Below, one piece after another: positions 54,450-63,318 of a DNA stretch of 64,000 nt. A program made the position numbers and the translations under genes. A model generated the notes under the pieces. That model was not told the origin of the DNA and did no database searches. It was given only the letters and a program-made list of their open reading frames with translations. Source of the DNA: Reddybacter sp041622675 (GTDB taxonomy: Bacteria; Pseudomonadota; Gammaproteobacteria; Pseudomonadales; Porticoccaceae). Every line of letters starts with the position of its first letter. Within the stretch, counting starts at the first letter, position 1. The stretch covers positions 1 through 64,000 of the forward strand of contig JBFJYH010000009.1 in NCBI GenBank assembly GCA_041622675.1. Direction: 5' to 3'.

Positions 54450-55691
54450 ATGAGCAGCCATCCCCTGCACGACATTGTCTTCAACCGGCGCATGCTAATT
54501 TGTATTTTCACCGGCTTTGCATCGGGGCTACCACTCTATATCTTAATTTCACTGGTGCCTGCTTGGCTGCGCACAGAAGGGGTTGGCTTGAAAGAAATCG
54601 GGCTCTTCACTTTAATCGGCCTACCTTATACTTGGAAGTTTTTCTGGTCGCCGCTGCTGGAACGCTACCCCCTGCCCCTACTCGGCCGCCGGCGGGGCTG
54701 GATGTTACTGACACAAATCAGTCTGCTATGCTGTATCACCGCGCTGCCGCAATTCGACACCACTACCCAGCTCTGGCCTCTTGCAGCCCTCTGCTCTGTG
54801 ATCGCCTTTTTAAGTGCGACACAAGATATCGTGATCGATGCCTACCGTCGCGAGTTACTACCCGACCTCGAACTCGGTCTGGGTAACTCCATTCACGTCA
54901 ATGCCTATCGGATCGCAGGGCTGGTACCGGGCTCACTGTCGCTCATTCTGGCCGACTTCCTACCCTGGGATACTGTATTTCTCATTACTGGCGCTTTTAT
55001 GTCGATAGCCATTGCGCTTACCCTATCGATCAAAGAGCCCAATCACCCCAACCCTGCACCAGCATCACTTCGATCCGCTATTGTCGAACCTTTTCGCGAA
55101 TTCTTCCAACGTCTAGGACTGCGCCAGGCATTACTCGTATTGAGTTTTATGTTTCTCTACAAGCTCGGCGACAACATGGCAACGGCACTAGCGACACCGT
55201 TTTATATCGACATGGGTTTTGAGCTATCGCAAATTGGTATTATCGCCAAACATGCCGCCCTGTGGCCGATGATCATCGGCGGCCTACTCGGTGGTTTGGC
55301 GATGGTAAAAATTGGCATCAACCGAGCACTCTGGGTATTTGGCATGGTGCAACTAATTTCTATTTTCGGCTTTGCTCTCATGGCCCACATCGGCGAGGGC
55401 CTGTGGTTGCTGGCACTGGTGATCAGCTTTGAATACCTAGGTGTCGGTCTCGGGGCAGCGGCCTTCATCGCTTTTATTGCTCGCACCACCAGCCGCCTTC
55501 ACAGCGCCACCCAGTTTGCACTGTTTACCGCCCTAACCGCCGTGCCCCGCACCGTTGCCAATGCGGGCACCGGCTATTTGGTGGAAGCAGTAGGCTGGGA
55601 GGCATTTTTTTATAGCTGCGCGCTACTCGCCCTCCCCGGCATGCTTTTATTATCCCAAGTGGCACCTTGGAATGAGACCCGCACGTCCTAG
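54450..55691 (+). CDS. ampG: muropeptide transporter AmpG
   Basis: Major-facilitator permease importing anhydro-muropeptides for recycling. Twelve membrane segments; GFASGLPLYILISLVPAWL, PYTWKFFWSPLLERYPLPLLGRRRGW and SATQDIVIDAYRRELL are AmpG hallmarks. 413 residues. Convergent with ampE-ampD, so the recycling genes are grouped; ampC/ampR are not in the window. Confidence 0.93.
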   Translation: MSSHPLHDIVFNRRMLICIFTGFASGLPLYILISLVPAWLRTEGVGLKEIGLFTLIGLPYTWKFFWSPLLERYPLPLLGRRRGWMLLTQISLLCCITALPQFDTTTQLWPLAALCSVIAFLSATQDIVIDAYRRELLPDLELGLGNSIHVNAYRIAGLVPGSLSLILADFLPWDTVFLITGAFMSIAIALTLSIKEPNHPNPAPASLRSAIVEPFREFFQRLGLRQALLVLSFMFLYKLGDNMATALATPFYIDMGFELSQIGIIAKHAALWPMIIGGLLGGLAMVKIGINRALWVFGMVQLISIFGFALMAHIGEGLWLLALVISFEYLGVGLGAAAFIAFIARTTSRLHSATQFALFTALTAVPRTVANAGTGYLVEAVGWEAFFYSCALLALPGMLLLSQVAPWNETRTS

Positions 55692-55709
55692 GCATGAGTG
55701 TGAAAAAAC

Positions 55710-56615
55710 CTACAAAACCAATCCTAAAGCTAACAAACAAAGCCAAAATACCAGCACACGTTTAAAAAGTTGAGTTATTCGCTCACAACTAGCGCCTATA
55801 CTTGTCATAGGCTCCAGCGCCACTCCCCACTCAAAAGCCGCTGCCTCAGCACTCAGAGCATCGTCCACAAAGTCTTGCAAAACATCTGCGCTGGGGCGAG
55901 CACTAAACCAACGCTTTAACCATTGGGAAAGACCCGCACCAAAACTGCCAACCAGACTCAAGGTCAAGCCCACTAAACCCAATGGCAACCACTCTAACAA
56001 AGTCAACCAACGGCTCGCACCGCGCAATTGCAAATACTCTGCAAACCCTGATTCACCTGCCTCTGCGTCGGCGATCAAGGTCACGAAAGAAGAACGATAA
56101 AGCACAGACAAGCGATAGAGCAATGCACCGGCCACTCCCCCGATAAGACTCCAAAAAATAACGGCCAAATAACGTTCAAAATAGGCATAGGCCACGCGCT
56201 GACGCAGAACCCGCGAAAGCGTGGGCAAATCAAAAGCAATTATTCTCCGCTTATCGGCATTTAAGGTTTCACCCACATGAAAAGCAGCCTGACTATCACC
56301 ACGCAGTAAATTGTCCTGCAGGGTGTTTACTTCGGACGGCAAATCACCGCGCCCAAAACTGTAAAGCAGCACCCACAGTTCAACCACTAATAACAGCAAC
56401 ACTGAGATGCCTTCGAATAAATCCACTAGCAAATACAGGCCGACAACGGGCAAACCCAGAGTGATCAACAATTGGCCTGGGGAGGTTTTTACTACCGAGG
56501 CCCAACCAGACACCCTTTTCAGCCAGGCAAAAAACCAGTCGTCAGTTTGCAAAAAAGTCAGTGGCGTCCGGTAGTAAGCAATCGCTAGGGCGAGAATAAT
56601 ACTCAGAAAAATCAT
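55710..56615 (-). CDS. ampE: AmpE-like inner-membrane protein
   Basis: 301-residue membrane protein of the CobD/AmpE family with about four membrane helices. WLKRVSGW, LFWSLIGGVAGALLYRLS-like FWSLIGGVAGALLYRL and the end TQLFKRVLVFWLCLLAL are AmpE-like. It follows ampD by six bases, the normal ampD-ampE order. Its role in beta-lactamase signalling or muropeptide metabolism is still poorly defined. Confidence 0.9.
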   Translation of the reverse strand: MIFLSIILALAIAYYRTPLTFLQTDDWFFAWLKRVSGWASVVKTSPGQLLITLGLPVVGLYLLVDLFEGISVLLLLVVELWVLLYSFGRGDLPSEVNTLQDNLLRGDSQAAFHVGETLNADKRRIIAFDLPTLSRVLRQRVAYAYFERYLAVIFWSLIGGVAGALLYRLSVLYRSSFVTLIADAEAGESGFAEYLQLRGASRWLTLLEWLPLGLVGLTLSLVGSFGAGLSQWLKRWFSARPSADVLQDFVDDALSAEAAAFEWGVALEPMTSIGASCERITQLFKRVLVFWLCLLALGLVL

Positions 56616-56621
56616 CCGTCA

Positions 56622-57200
56622 TTACATCCGTGTTTGGTATCTATTATCGGCAAGTATGGAGAAGAAATACTGCCAGTCAAAGGCAGGGCCGGGATCTGTT
56701 TTACGCCCCGGTGAAATATCACTATGTCCAACAATTCTTTCCTTATTCAGGGCGGGATAAATTGTCAATAATTCACGACAAACCTGCGCCAGACGTTCGT
56801 ACTGTTTGGCGGTATAAGGTGCTGTATCAGTGCCTTCAAGCTCGATACCGATAGAATAGTCGTTGCAATTAGCACAACCAGCAAAACTTGAATCGCCAGC
56901 GTGCCAGGCGCGCTGACTCAGCGGCACAAATTGTATTATTTCACCATTGCGCTCAATTAAGAGATGAGAGGACACTTGCATATTGGCAATCTGTGCAAAG
57001 TAAGCATGCTCCTCAGCCTTGAGTCGATTAGTAAAAAACTGCTCGATGTAACCGCCGCCAAACTGACCAGGGGGCAAGCTAATATTGTGAATTACTAGCA
57101 ACGACACCTCGCTACCCACCGGCCGCTCACCGCAGTTGGGCGATGGGCATAAACGCGCACCTGCCAGCCAGTCCTGTTTACTCATGACCAGGCGAGACAC
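56622..57200 (-). CDS. ampD: 1,6-anhydro-N-acetylmuramyl-L-alanine amidase
   Basis: Cytoplasmic zinc amidase of peptidoglycan recycling. Zn ligands: His in VIHNISLPPGQFGG and His/Asp in VGHSDISPGRKTDPGPAFDW; the catalytic Glu is in SIGIELEGTD. Start GTG 57200 has AGGG six bases upstream; ATG 57185 (MSKQDWLAGAR) matches E. coli AmpD more closely and is also possible. Divergent from nadC, as in many gammaproteobacteria. Confidence 0.96.
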   Translation of the reverse strand: MSRLVMSKQDWLAGARLCPSPNCGERPVGSEVSLLVIHNISLPPGQFGGGYIEQFFTNRLKAEEHAYFAQIANMQVSSHLLIERNGEIIQFVPLSQRAWHAGDSSFAGCANCNDYSIGIELEGTDTAPYTAKQYERLAQVCRELLTIYPALNKERIVGHSDISPGRKTDPGPAFDWQYFFSILADNRYQTRM

Positions 57201-57315
57201 ATAAAACCCTCGTCACAGTAATCAAGTTTTCTCTATCCATCCGTTTTACCTCTCTTATATTCCCGCAGCTTAACTGCATTGTTATAATCGCGGCAAAATT
57301 TATCGAGGAAACTCC

Positions 57316-58185
57316 GTGGAAATTAACCCGGCTCTGGCCGCAAATATTATCGCCAGTGTGCAACTGGCTCTGGCCGAAGATATTGGCAGTGGTGATATTA
57401 CCGCCCAACTGATCCCCGCAGACAAACAGTCCCGCGCCACTATTATCACCCGTGAAGACGCAGTGGTCTGCGGCATTCCTTGGGTTAACGAAGTTTTTCA
57501 TCAGCTAGACCCCAATCTGACGCTCAACTGGACAGTGCGCGATGGCGATACTATCAGCGCCGACCAAACCCTCTGCACCTTACAGGGCAATGCGCGTGCA
57601 CTCCTGACAGGCGAGCGCGCTGCTTTAAATTTTTTACAAACCTTGTCAGGCACTGCCACCACCTCACATCATTACGCACAGTTGATGGCCAGTGCTGCAG
57701 GGGCCGGTCAAACGATAAAAGTTCTCGACACTCGAAAGACCTTACCCGGCCTACGTCTGGCACAAAAATATGCGGTCAAAGTGGGGGGCTGCGACAATCA
57801 TCGCATAGGCCTCTATGACGCTTTCCTTATTAAAGAAAATCATATCGCCGCCTGCGGTGGCATTGCGAAGGCAGTTGCCCAAGCGCGGATTATCGCTCCG
57901 CAAAAGCCAGTGGAAGTAGAGGTCGAGAACCTCGACGAATACCAACAAGCACTGAGCGCAGGCGCCGACCGCATTATGCTCGATAATTTTTCCCACAAAG
58001 ATATTCAGCAAGCCCGACAAATCAGCCTGTCTCAAGCCCAAACTTCTACAGTAGAGCTCGAGGTTTCAGGCAATATCGCGGCTAACAATATTGAGCAATA
58101 CCACAACCTTGATATCGATTTTGTCTCGACAGGAGCGCTGACCAAGCACTGTCAGGCTGTTGATTACTCAATGCGAATTCAATAA
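57316..58185 (+). CDS. nadC: nicotinate-nucleotide diphosphorylase (carboxylating)
   Basis: Converts quinolinate to nicotinate mononucleotide in NAD synthesis. GDITAQLIPADKQ, GERAALNFLQTLSGTATTSH, DTRKTLPGLRLAQKYAVKVGG-like (DTRKTLPGLRLAQKYAV) and NHIAACGGI are conserved; LDIDFVSTGALTKH closes the site. 289 residues. GTG start with GAGGAA (57305-57310) five bases upstream. Confidence 0.97.
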   Translation: MEINPALAANIIASVQLALAEDIGSGDITAQLIPADKQSRATIITREDAVVCGIPWVNEVFHQLDPNLTLNWTVRDGDTISADQTLCTLQGNARALLTGERAALNFLQTLSGTATTSHHYAQLMASAAGAGQTIKVLDTRKTLPGLRLAQKYAVKVGGCDNHRIGLYDAFLIKENHIAACGGIAKAVAQARIIAPQKPVEVEVENLDEYQQALSAGADRIMLDNFSHKDIQQARQISLSQAQTSTVELEVSGNIAANNIEQYHNLDIDFVSTGALTKHCQAVDYSMRIQ

Positions 58186-58216
58186 ACCAACTATCAAGCC
58201 ATTGATCCAACTGACA

Positions 58217-58256
58217 CAAAAAAGCCCAGGGCAACTGCATGCCAAAGCCCCGGGCT
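58217..58256 (-). terminator. terminator of SPFH gene, possibly bidirectional
   Basis: AGCCCAGGG (58223-58231) pairs with CCCCGGGCT (58248-58256), one mismatch, preceded by an A-run on the + strand that becomes a U-run for the - strand transcript. It lies 30 bases past the SPFH stop and 30 past nadC on the other side. Confidence 0.8.
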
Positions 58257-58286
58257 CTCTTATCCACCAAACCTACTTAAACTAAA

Positions 58287-59159
58287 TTATTTACCACCAC
58301 CCATAATACCCCTGACGGCAGCGGGAATATCTGCTGGCAACACCAGTAATTTACTATTCTCGGATTTCGCCATTTCCCGGACCGCATCAACATAGCGCTC
58401 GCCCAGCAAATACGTCACTGGCAAATCATTCTCTCCCACTGCTGAAGTGACTTTCTCAATGGCCTCTTTGGTGGCTTCAGCAATCACAATTTTTGCCTCG
58501 GCGTCACGTCGGGAGGCCTCGAGACGACCGTCGGCCTCTAAAATCGCCGCCGACTTTTCACCATCAGCACGAGTCACCGTGGCACGACGCTCGCGCTCAG
58601 CAGCGGCCTGCTCTTCCATTGCCGACTGCATCGTCCCAGAGGGGTTGATATCCTGAATTTCAACAGTTTTCAGGGTAATACCCCAATCGGCAATATCATC
58701 AGAAATGGAAGCTTTCAGAGCAACCTTAATTTTATCCCTTGAAGACAGTGCGTCATCAAGTTTCATTTCACCAACTATCGAACGCAAAGAAGTTTGCACT
58801 AATGTACGAATAGCAATTTCATAATCTTCAACACCATACACCGCTTTTTCAGGTGATAGAATATTGATGTAGGCCACTGCGTTGGCGATGATGACCACAT
58901 TATCAAGCGTAATCACCTCCTGGGAGGGGATATCGAGCACAATATCTTTCGTGGTCACTTTGTAGGCCACATTATCCATATAGGGAATAATAAACTGTAG
59001 CCCCGGCGGCAGACTGCGATGGTATTTACCAAGGCGCTGTATCACCCACTTACTACCCTGAGGGACCTGTTTAACACCTTTAAATAAGGTAACAACAGCA
59101 AGGGCCAACAAGCCCCAAATAACAATTGAGCCATTTAATAGCACGTGTACGTCCTCCAA
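58287..59159 (-). CDS. SPFH/band 7 (stomatin, QmcA-like) membrane protein
   Basis: 290 residues: one N-terminal helix (8-25), then a band-7 domain (QGSKWVIQRLGKYHRSLPPGLQFIIPYMD), the DAVVIANAVAYI-type NVVIIANAVAYINI, and a long Ala/Glu-rich helix (EQAAAERERRATVTRADGEK). Typical for QmcA. These proteins form membrane microdomains and influence protease access. The usual NfeD partner is not adjacent (one is at 33646-34107). Confidence 0.9.
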   Translation of the reverse strand: MEDVHVLLNGSIVIWGLLALAVVTLFKGVKQVPQGSKWVIQRLGKYHRSLPPGLQFIIPYMDNVAYKVTTKDIVLDIPSQEVITLDNVVIIANAVAYINILSPEKAVYGVEDYEIAIRTLVQTSLRSIVGEMKLDDALSSRDKIKVALKASISDDIADWGITLKTVEIQDINPSGTMQSAMEEQAAAERERRATVTRADGEKSAAILEADGRLEASRRDAEAKIVIAEATKEAIEKVTSAVGENDLPVTYLLGERYVDAVREMAKSENSKLLVLPADIPAAVRGIMGGGK

Positions 59160-59388
59160 TGGTGGTTATTACGAAAGCAACAGGTATCACAATACTTCAC
59201 CGCCCAGAGTATCAGTTACACGTGAGAAGTATCTATACCTGCATTAAGAATTAACGAATCAGATACTATCTGCCCACCCATTCATCGTCGCCGAGCAGTA
59301 CTCGAGAAGTCATTGAACGACAGGTAACATTCTCTTTTACAAAAATCCCGATATTTATTTTCTTTTTTTTAGTCGTTTTAGTTGACAA

Positions 59389-59417
59389 GACTTACCCACA
59401 AAAACTGTGGATAAGTC
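59389..59417. other. hairpin containing a DnaA-box consensus, copy 1
   Basis: GACTTACCCACA pairs with TGTGGATAAGTC (one mismatch) around AAAAC. The right arm contains TTATCCACA, the DnaA-box consensus, on the - strand (59406-59414). It lies in the downstream region of the purC duplicate. Could be a protein-binding site or just a hairpin. Confidence 0.5.
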
Positions 59418-59640
59418 TGTGGGCTAGCCTTTCACAACTAACAGCAAGCCCCGAGATCGTTGACATTGTCACAAAATGGTCACTTTTTAGCCATAAAATA
59501 ATACCTTTATAAATCAATAGGATAGAGTCACACCAGCACTAAATCAATGACTTACAAAAGTATTTAAAAAGCAATTTTAAGTAAAAGTACTAACTGTGGA
59601 AAAGGTAGTGCCGTGCTGGCCATAAAACCCTGCAAAGGTA

Positions 59641-60099
59641 TTAATCAAAGTTAAGGCCTAGACGACGACCGACAAGCTCATAAGACTCAACAACGTCGCC
59701 TAAACCTTGCCTAAATCTGTCCTTATCGAGCTTTTCCCGGGTATCGACATCCCATAAACGGCAGCCATCGGGCGTAAATTCATCACCCAAAACTACTTCA
59801 CCGCCTGTCGTCACACCAAACTCGAGCTTATAGTCCACCAAAAGAATGTTACTGTCGAGAAACAGCGCCTTGAGCACACCGTTGACAGCAAAGGTTAAAG
59901 CTTTCATCTTTTCGACATGCGCGGGCTCCGCCCAACCGAAAGAGCTGATATGGTAATCATTGATCATCGGATCACCGAGCGCATCATTTTAGAAGAAAAA
60001 CTCAAAAGTAGGGGGGCTAAATCTCGTCCTTCCTCAACGCCTGAGCGACGGCAAATACTACCGGCAGAAATATTGCACACCACACATTCAACGAGGATA
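59641..60099 (-). pseudogene. purC: purC' remnant (3' part, nonsense and frameshift)
   Basis: Partial duplicate of purC. The last 108 codons (59641-59967, from MINDYHISSFGW to the C-terminus) are nearly identical to the intact gene. Just upstream a Lys codon in the EFFLKND segment has become TAA, and a T is missing after the run of G (about 60016), shifting the frame. Homology ends near 60099, so the first 85 or so codons, with the ATP-binding start, are absent. It is unlikely to make functional enzyme. Confidence 0.9.
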
Positions 60100-60118
60100 G
60101 AGAGGCATCTATATTACG

Positions 60119-60943
60119 CCCATTCATTGCCGCCAAAGTAGTGCCAGAGAAGACATTGAACGACAGGTAACATTCTCTTATACAAAAATCCCGGAATTTA
60201 TTTTCTTTTTTTTAGCCGTTTTAGTTGACAAGACTTACCCACAAAAACTGTGGATAAGTCTGTGGGCTGGCCTTTCACAACTAACAGAAAGCCCCGAGAT
60301 TGTTGGCGCTGTCACAAAATGGTCACTTTTTAACCATAAAATAATACCTTTATAAATCAATAAGATAGAACTAAAGCAATACTAAATCAATGACTTACAA
60401 AGGTATTTAAAAAGCAATTTCAAATAAAAGTACTAACTGTGGAAAAGGCGGTACTGTGCTGGCCATAAAGCCCTGAAAAGGTGTTAATCAAAGCTAAGGC
60501 CTAGACGGCGACCAACTAGCTCATAAGATTCAACAACGTCGCCCAAACCTTGCCTAAATCTGTCCTTATCGAGCTTTTCGCGAGTGTCCACATCCCATAA
60601 GCGGCAGCCATCGGGCGTAAATTCATCACCCAAAACCACCTCGCCACCCGTAGTCACACCAAACTCAAGCTTATAGTCGACCAGAAGAATGTTACTATCG
60701 AGAAACAGCGCCTTGAGCACACCGTTAACAGCAAAGGTTAAGGCTTTCATCTTTTCGACATGCTCGGGTTCTGCCCAACCGAAAGAGCTGATATGGTAAT
60801 CATTGATCATCGGGTCGCCGAGCTCATCATTTTTGAGGAAAAACTCAAAAGTAGGGGGGTCTAAATCTAGTCCTTCCTCAACCCCCAAGCGGCGGCAAAT
60901 ACTACCGGCAGAAATATTGCGCACCACACATTCAACAGGGATC
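60119..60943. repeat. tandem duplication, copy 2 (with intact purC 3' end)
   Basis: Second copy of the unit, immediately following copy 1 (20 bases apart). Here the purC part belongs to the intact gene. The non-coding half (60119-60483) contains no gene. Confidence 0.9.
60232..60260. other. hairpin containing a DnaA-box consensus, copy 2
   Basis: Same 29-base hairpin as at 59389, offset 843, with identical arms and loop. Both copies are conserved over this stretch although flanking bases differ. It lies 220 bases beyond the purC stop. Confidence 0.5.
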
Positions 60944-61200
60944 ATATCCAGCCGAGTGACCAGTGACTCCTGGTCGCTGAGCAGTGACTTGAAGTGCGTT
61001 GCGATACCCGCCGCCTCAAGTTTCTCCATAATAAAGGCATTAAATTTGTTATTGACCATACCTTTACGATCCAGCTGTTCGATTTTTTTGCCATCGAAAG
61101 CAGAAGTATCATTACTATAAAACAAAATCAGTGACTCGGGGTCATCCGTGGTAAAAACCGATTTGGCCTTTCCTTTATATAACTCTTCACGTCTTTCCAT
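60484..61200 (-). CDS. purC: phosphoribosylaminoimidazole-succinocarboxamide synthase
   Basis: SAICAR synthase of purine synthesis. LYKGKAKSVFTTDDPESLILFYSND, IPVECVVRNISAGSICRRLG, LLVDYKLEFG and DEFTPDGCRLWD are diagnostic. 238 residues. ATG start. It lies 127 bases downstream of the MBL hydrolase gene, reproducing the dapA-bamC-purC order known from E. coli with one gene inserted. Confidence 0.98.
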   Translation of the reverse strand: MERREELYKGKAKSVFTTDDPESLILFYSNDTSAFDGKKIEQLDRKGMVNNKFNAFIMEKLEAAGIATHFKSLLSDQESLVTRLDMIPVECVVRNISAGSICRRLGVEEGLDLDPPTFEFFLKNDELGDPMINDYHISSFGWAEPEHVEKMKALTFAVNGVLKALFLDSNILLVDYKLEFGVTTGGEVVLGDEFTPDGCRLWDVDTREKLDKDRFRQGLGDVVESYELVGRRLGLSFD

Positions 61201-61327
61201 TGTCAGGTAGTCTCCTCGACTTATGTTCAGGGGGATTAGTTCAACATGGCAACGGTTTTAACACCGAGAAGCGGCGTTTTGGTGCGACATGTCAATTTCT
61301 GATTGTTCCTTTCTTTTTCGGTTAGTC

Positions 61328-62089
61328 TTACTCCAGCACCAACCAATCCACACAGTCATCCTGACTGGCGTATATTATTTCAGGCACCTCGCTAGCAATC
61401 GACGCCATAGCCGCTTGCACCGCACCTAAGGCATTATTTTTCTGGCTAATATGGCCAACAACCAGAGCCTGTAGTGCGTGAGGTTCAACGGCCTTTAATA
61501 AGTCAGCCGTTTGCTCATTGTTCAAATGGCCCCAATCACCAGCCACGCGCTGCTTGAGCGAATAGGGATATGGCCCGTCTGCCAACATTTCAAGGTCGTG
61601 ATTGGCCTCTACTAACAGACCATCACAGTTCTGATAACACTCCAGCACGTGAGAGCTAATATGTCCAAGATCTGTCAGTACGCCAAGCTTTAGTCCAGCG
61701 TAATTAAAGATAAATTGTACCGGCTCACGAGCGTCATGGGGAACAGCGACAGGCAAGACATCAATCCCACCAACGCGAAAACGCTGCTGGGGTGTAACTA
61801 GGTGCAGATCAATATCAGCGGGGGCTGCAGCAACTTTTGCTGTGCCACCCGTCATGTAAACCGGCAATTGATAGCGCCGGGATAGTGTCCAGACACCTTT
61901 TATGTGATCACTGTGCTCGTGGGTCACAAGAATCCCACTAAGCCGGGTACCATCAAGCTTTAGCATAGCCAAACGTCGCTCTAACTCGCGAGCTGAAAAA
62001 CCACAATCGAGCAACAGGCAGTCATCACCAGCCTCAACTACTGTCGCATTACCCTTGCTGCCACTCCCCAGGGAGGAAAAGCGCATCAT
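61328..62089 (-). CDS. MBL-fold metallohydrolase (YycJ-like)
   Basis: 253-residue metallo-beta-lactamase fold protein. FSSLGSGSKGNATVVEAGDDCLLLDCGFS and the metal motif THEHSDHIKG match the YycJ/WalJ group; further ligands lie in VPHDA, TDLGHIS and GDWGHLNNEQT. Likely a hydrolase or exonuclease acting on nucleic acid or an unknown ester. It is between bamC and purC. Confidence 0.92.
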   Translation of the reverse strand: MMRFSSLGSGSKGNATVVEAGDDCLLLDCGFSARELERRLAMLKLDGTRLSGILVTHEHSDHIKGVWTLSRRYQLPVYMTGGTAKVAAAPADIDLHLVTPQQRFRVGGIDVLPVAVPHDAREPVQFIFNYAGLKLGVLTDLGHISSHVLECYQNCDGLLVEANHDLEMLADGPYPYSLKQRVAGDWGHLNNEQTADLLKAVEPHALQALVVGHISQKNNALGAVQAAMASIASEVPEIIYASQDDCVDWLVLE

Positions 62090-62176
62090 GACAAAAGCTC
62101 CCTCAACTTCATATCCAAGCCTCTTCGACCTAAAAGGTCAAACGAGTCTGGGCGGAGGCGTACTGACACTGAAGGC

Positions 62177-63256
62177 CTAGGAAAGATTGGCGCGAATCTT
62201 TTTCAGTAAACGCAGTGCTTCGGTACGCTCAAGCTCCTCTTTCTCAGCATCAACCACTTTCACCGCGACACCATCTTCAACCTTAACAAGGCGAATCAAG
62301 TAGGTCACTGACAAACGCTCCTCGTCTTTATTACGACTAAACAAGCTGGCAAAAAAACCAGGCTTCTCTTCATCGGGGTCACCGTAATGTACGTAGAACA
62401 CACCTTCGGTACGATCTTGGTCGACCAGCACAAAACCTTCACGACCAGTCGAGTAACCTACCGATGCCCAAGAACGGTCAAAATCAAGCTTCAATAATAA
62501 GTAGGGACTGGCATCTTTGGGTGTGATAATTTCAACTTTTGAGCTACCACCAATGGACTGCGCCAATAGCGATACCGTGCCACTCGACTCATCCCCAGCC
62601 AATGCGCTGGCCAACATATTAGCCATGGCTTTTTCACGTTCATCCTCATCAGAAGTCAGCGGCCAGGCACCCGCCTCAGCATCCTTCTCAATGCGCATAT
62701 GTACAATAGCTATTTCGGTGCTATCGAGCTGCACACCCGGTCTAATACGAAACTGGAAGCGGTGCTTGTAAACTTCATCAGTTTGCAATTCGAGCCACAC
62801 CGTCTCAAGCACACCGGCAGACGCATCCGCATAGGCAGTTGGTAGAGCATTGCGATTTAAGATACTACGAATTCGCGGCCACACTTCACTGGGCACACGG
62901 TTAGTCAAGACCCAACGCCTACCTCCCAAGGTCTGAATTTTAACTTCTTCATCGAGTAAGTTACCACTCAGCGGCTGAGGCCTGGGGGCACCGTCACCCT
63001 CTTCAAGTAAAAGGCTGGTATCAGGAATTTTTGCGATCACATAGAGTTCACCCAGTGCATCCTGATCTGCGCCCTCAGGCACTGCCATCACTGGTATTTC
63101 ACGAGCCAATTGATAGTCATTTTGGCGATCGCGGAACAGCCCATCATCGTCCAGCATCCAACAGCCCGGCAGCACTGTTAACCCAAGTACAATTGACAGA
63201 GAGCGCGATAACAACGCTAAGGGTTTACAAACAATAATTGGCGAAACTATTTTCAT
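62177..63256 (-). CDS. bamC: outer-membrane assembly lipoprotein BamC (NlpB/DapX)
   Basis: Lipoprotein of the BAM complex that inserts outer-membrane barrels. ATG 63256 gives a signal MKIVSPIIVCKPLALLSRSL... ending in lipobox LPGC; the frame continues to 63316 but that start would leave 20 residues before the signal. The segments RQNDYQLAREIPVMAVPEG and KIQTLGGRRWVLTNRVPSEVW are BamC-like; two helix-grip domains follow. 359 residues. Starts 63 bases after dapA. Confidence 0.92.
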   Translation of the reverse strand: MKIVSPIIVCKPLALLSRSLSIVLGLTVLPGCWMLDDDGLFRDRQNDYQLAREIPVMAVPEGADQDALGELYVIAKIPDTSLLLEEGDGAPRPQPLSGNLLDEEVKIQTLGGRRWVLTNRVPSEVWPRIRSILNRNALPTAYADASAGVLETVWLELQTDEVYKHRFQFRIRPGVQLDSTEIAIVHMRIEKDAEAGAWPLTSDEDEREKAMANMLASALAGDESSGTVSLLAQSIGGSSKVEIITPKDASPYLLLKLDFDRSWASVGYSTGREGFVLVDQDRTEGVFYVHYGDPDEEKPGFFASLFSRNKDEERLSVTYLIRLVKVEDGVAVKVVDAEKEELERTEALRLLKKIRANLS

Positions 63257-63318
63257 TGGATTTCCAGAGAGTACAGCGCGACAGCGCAAACAAATATCTA
63301 ATAGTTCATTAACCAAAA

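Larger units (their letters stand above)
59277..60099. repeat. tandem duplication, copy 1 (downstream region plus 3' purC)
   Basis: Aligns with 60119-60943 at an almost constant offset of about 842-844 bases. The repeated unit contains a poly-T/DnaA-box hairpin region (59311-59640) and the last 460 bases of purC. The copies have diverged by scattered substitutions and one-base indels, so the duplication is not recent. 59160-59640 has no gene. Confidence 0.9.

Noticed and set aside
59641..59967. Short purC-like frame as a functional second SAICAR synthase
   Set aside because: It lacks the N-terminal half with the ATP-binding region, and the upstream remnant carries a stop and a frameshift.
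59389..60260. DnaA-box hairpins as a chromosome origin
   Set aside because: Only one consensus box per copy and no dnaA/dnaN/gidA neighbourhood or AT-rich unwinding region.
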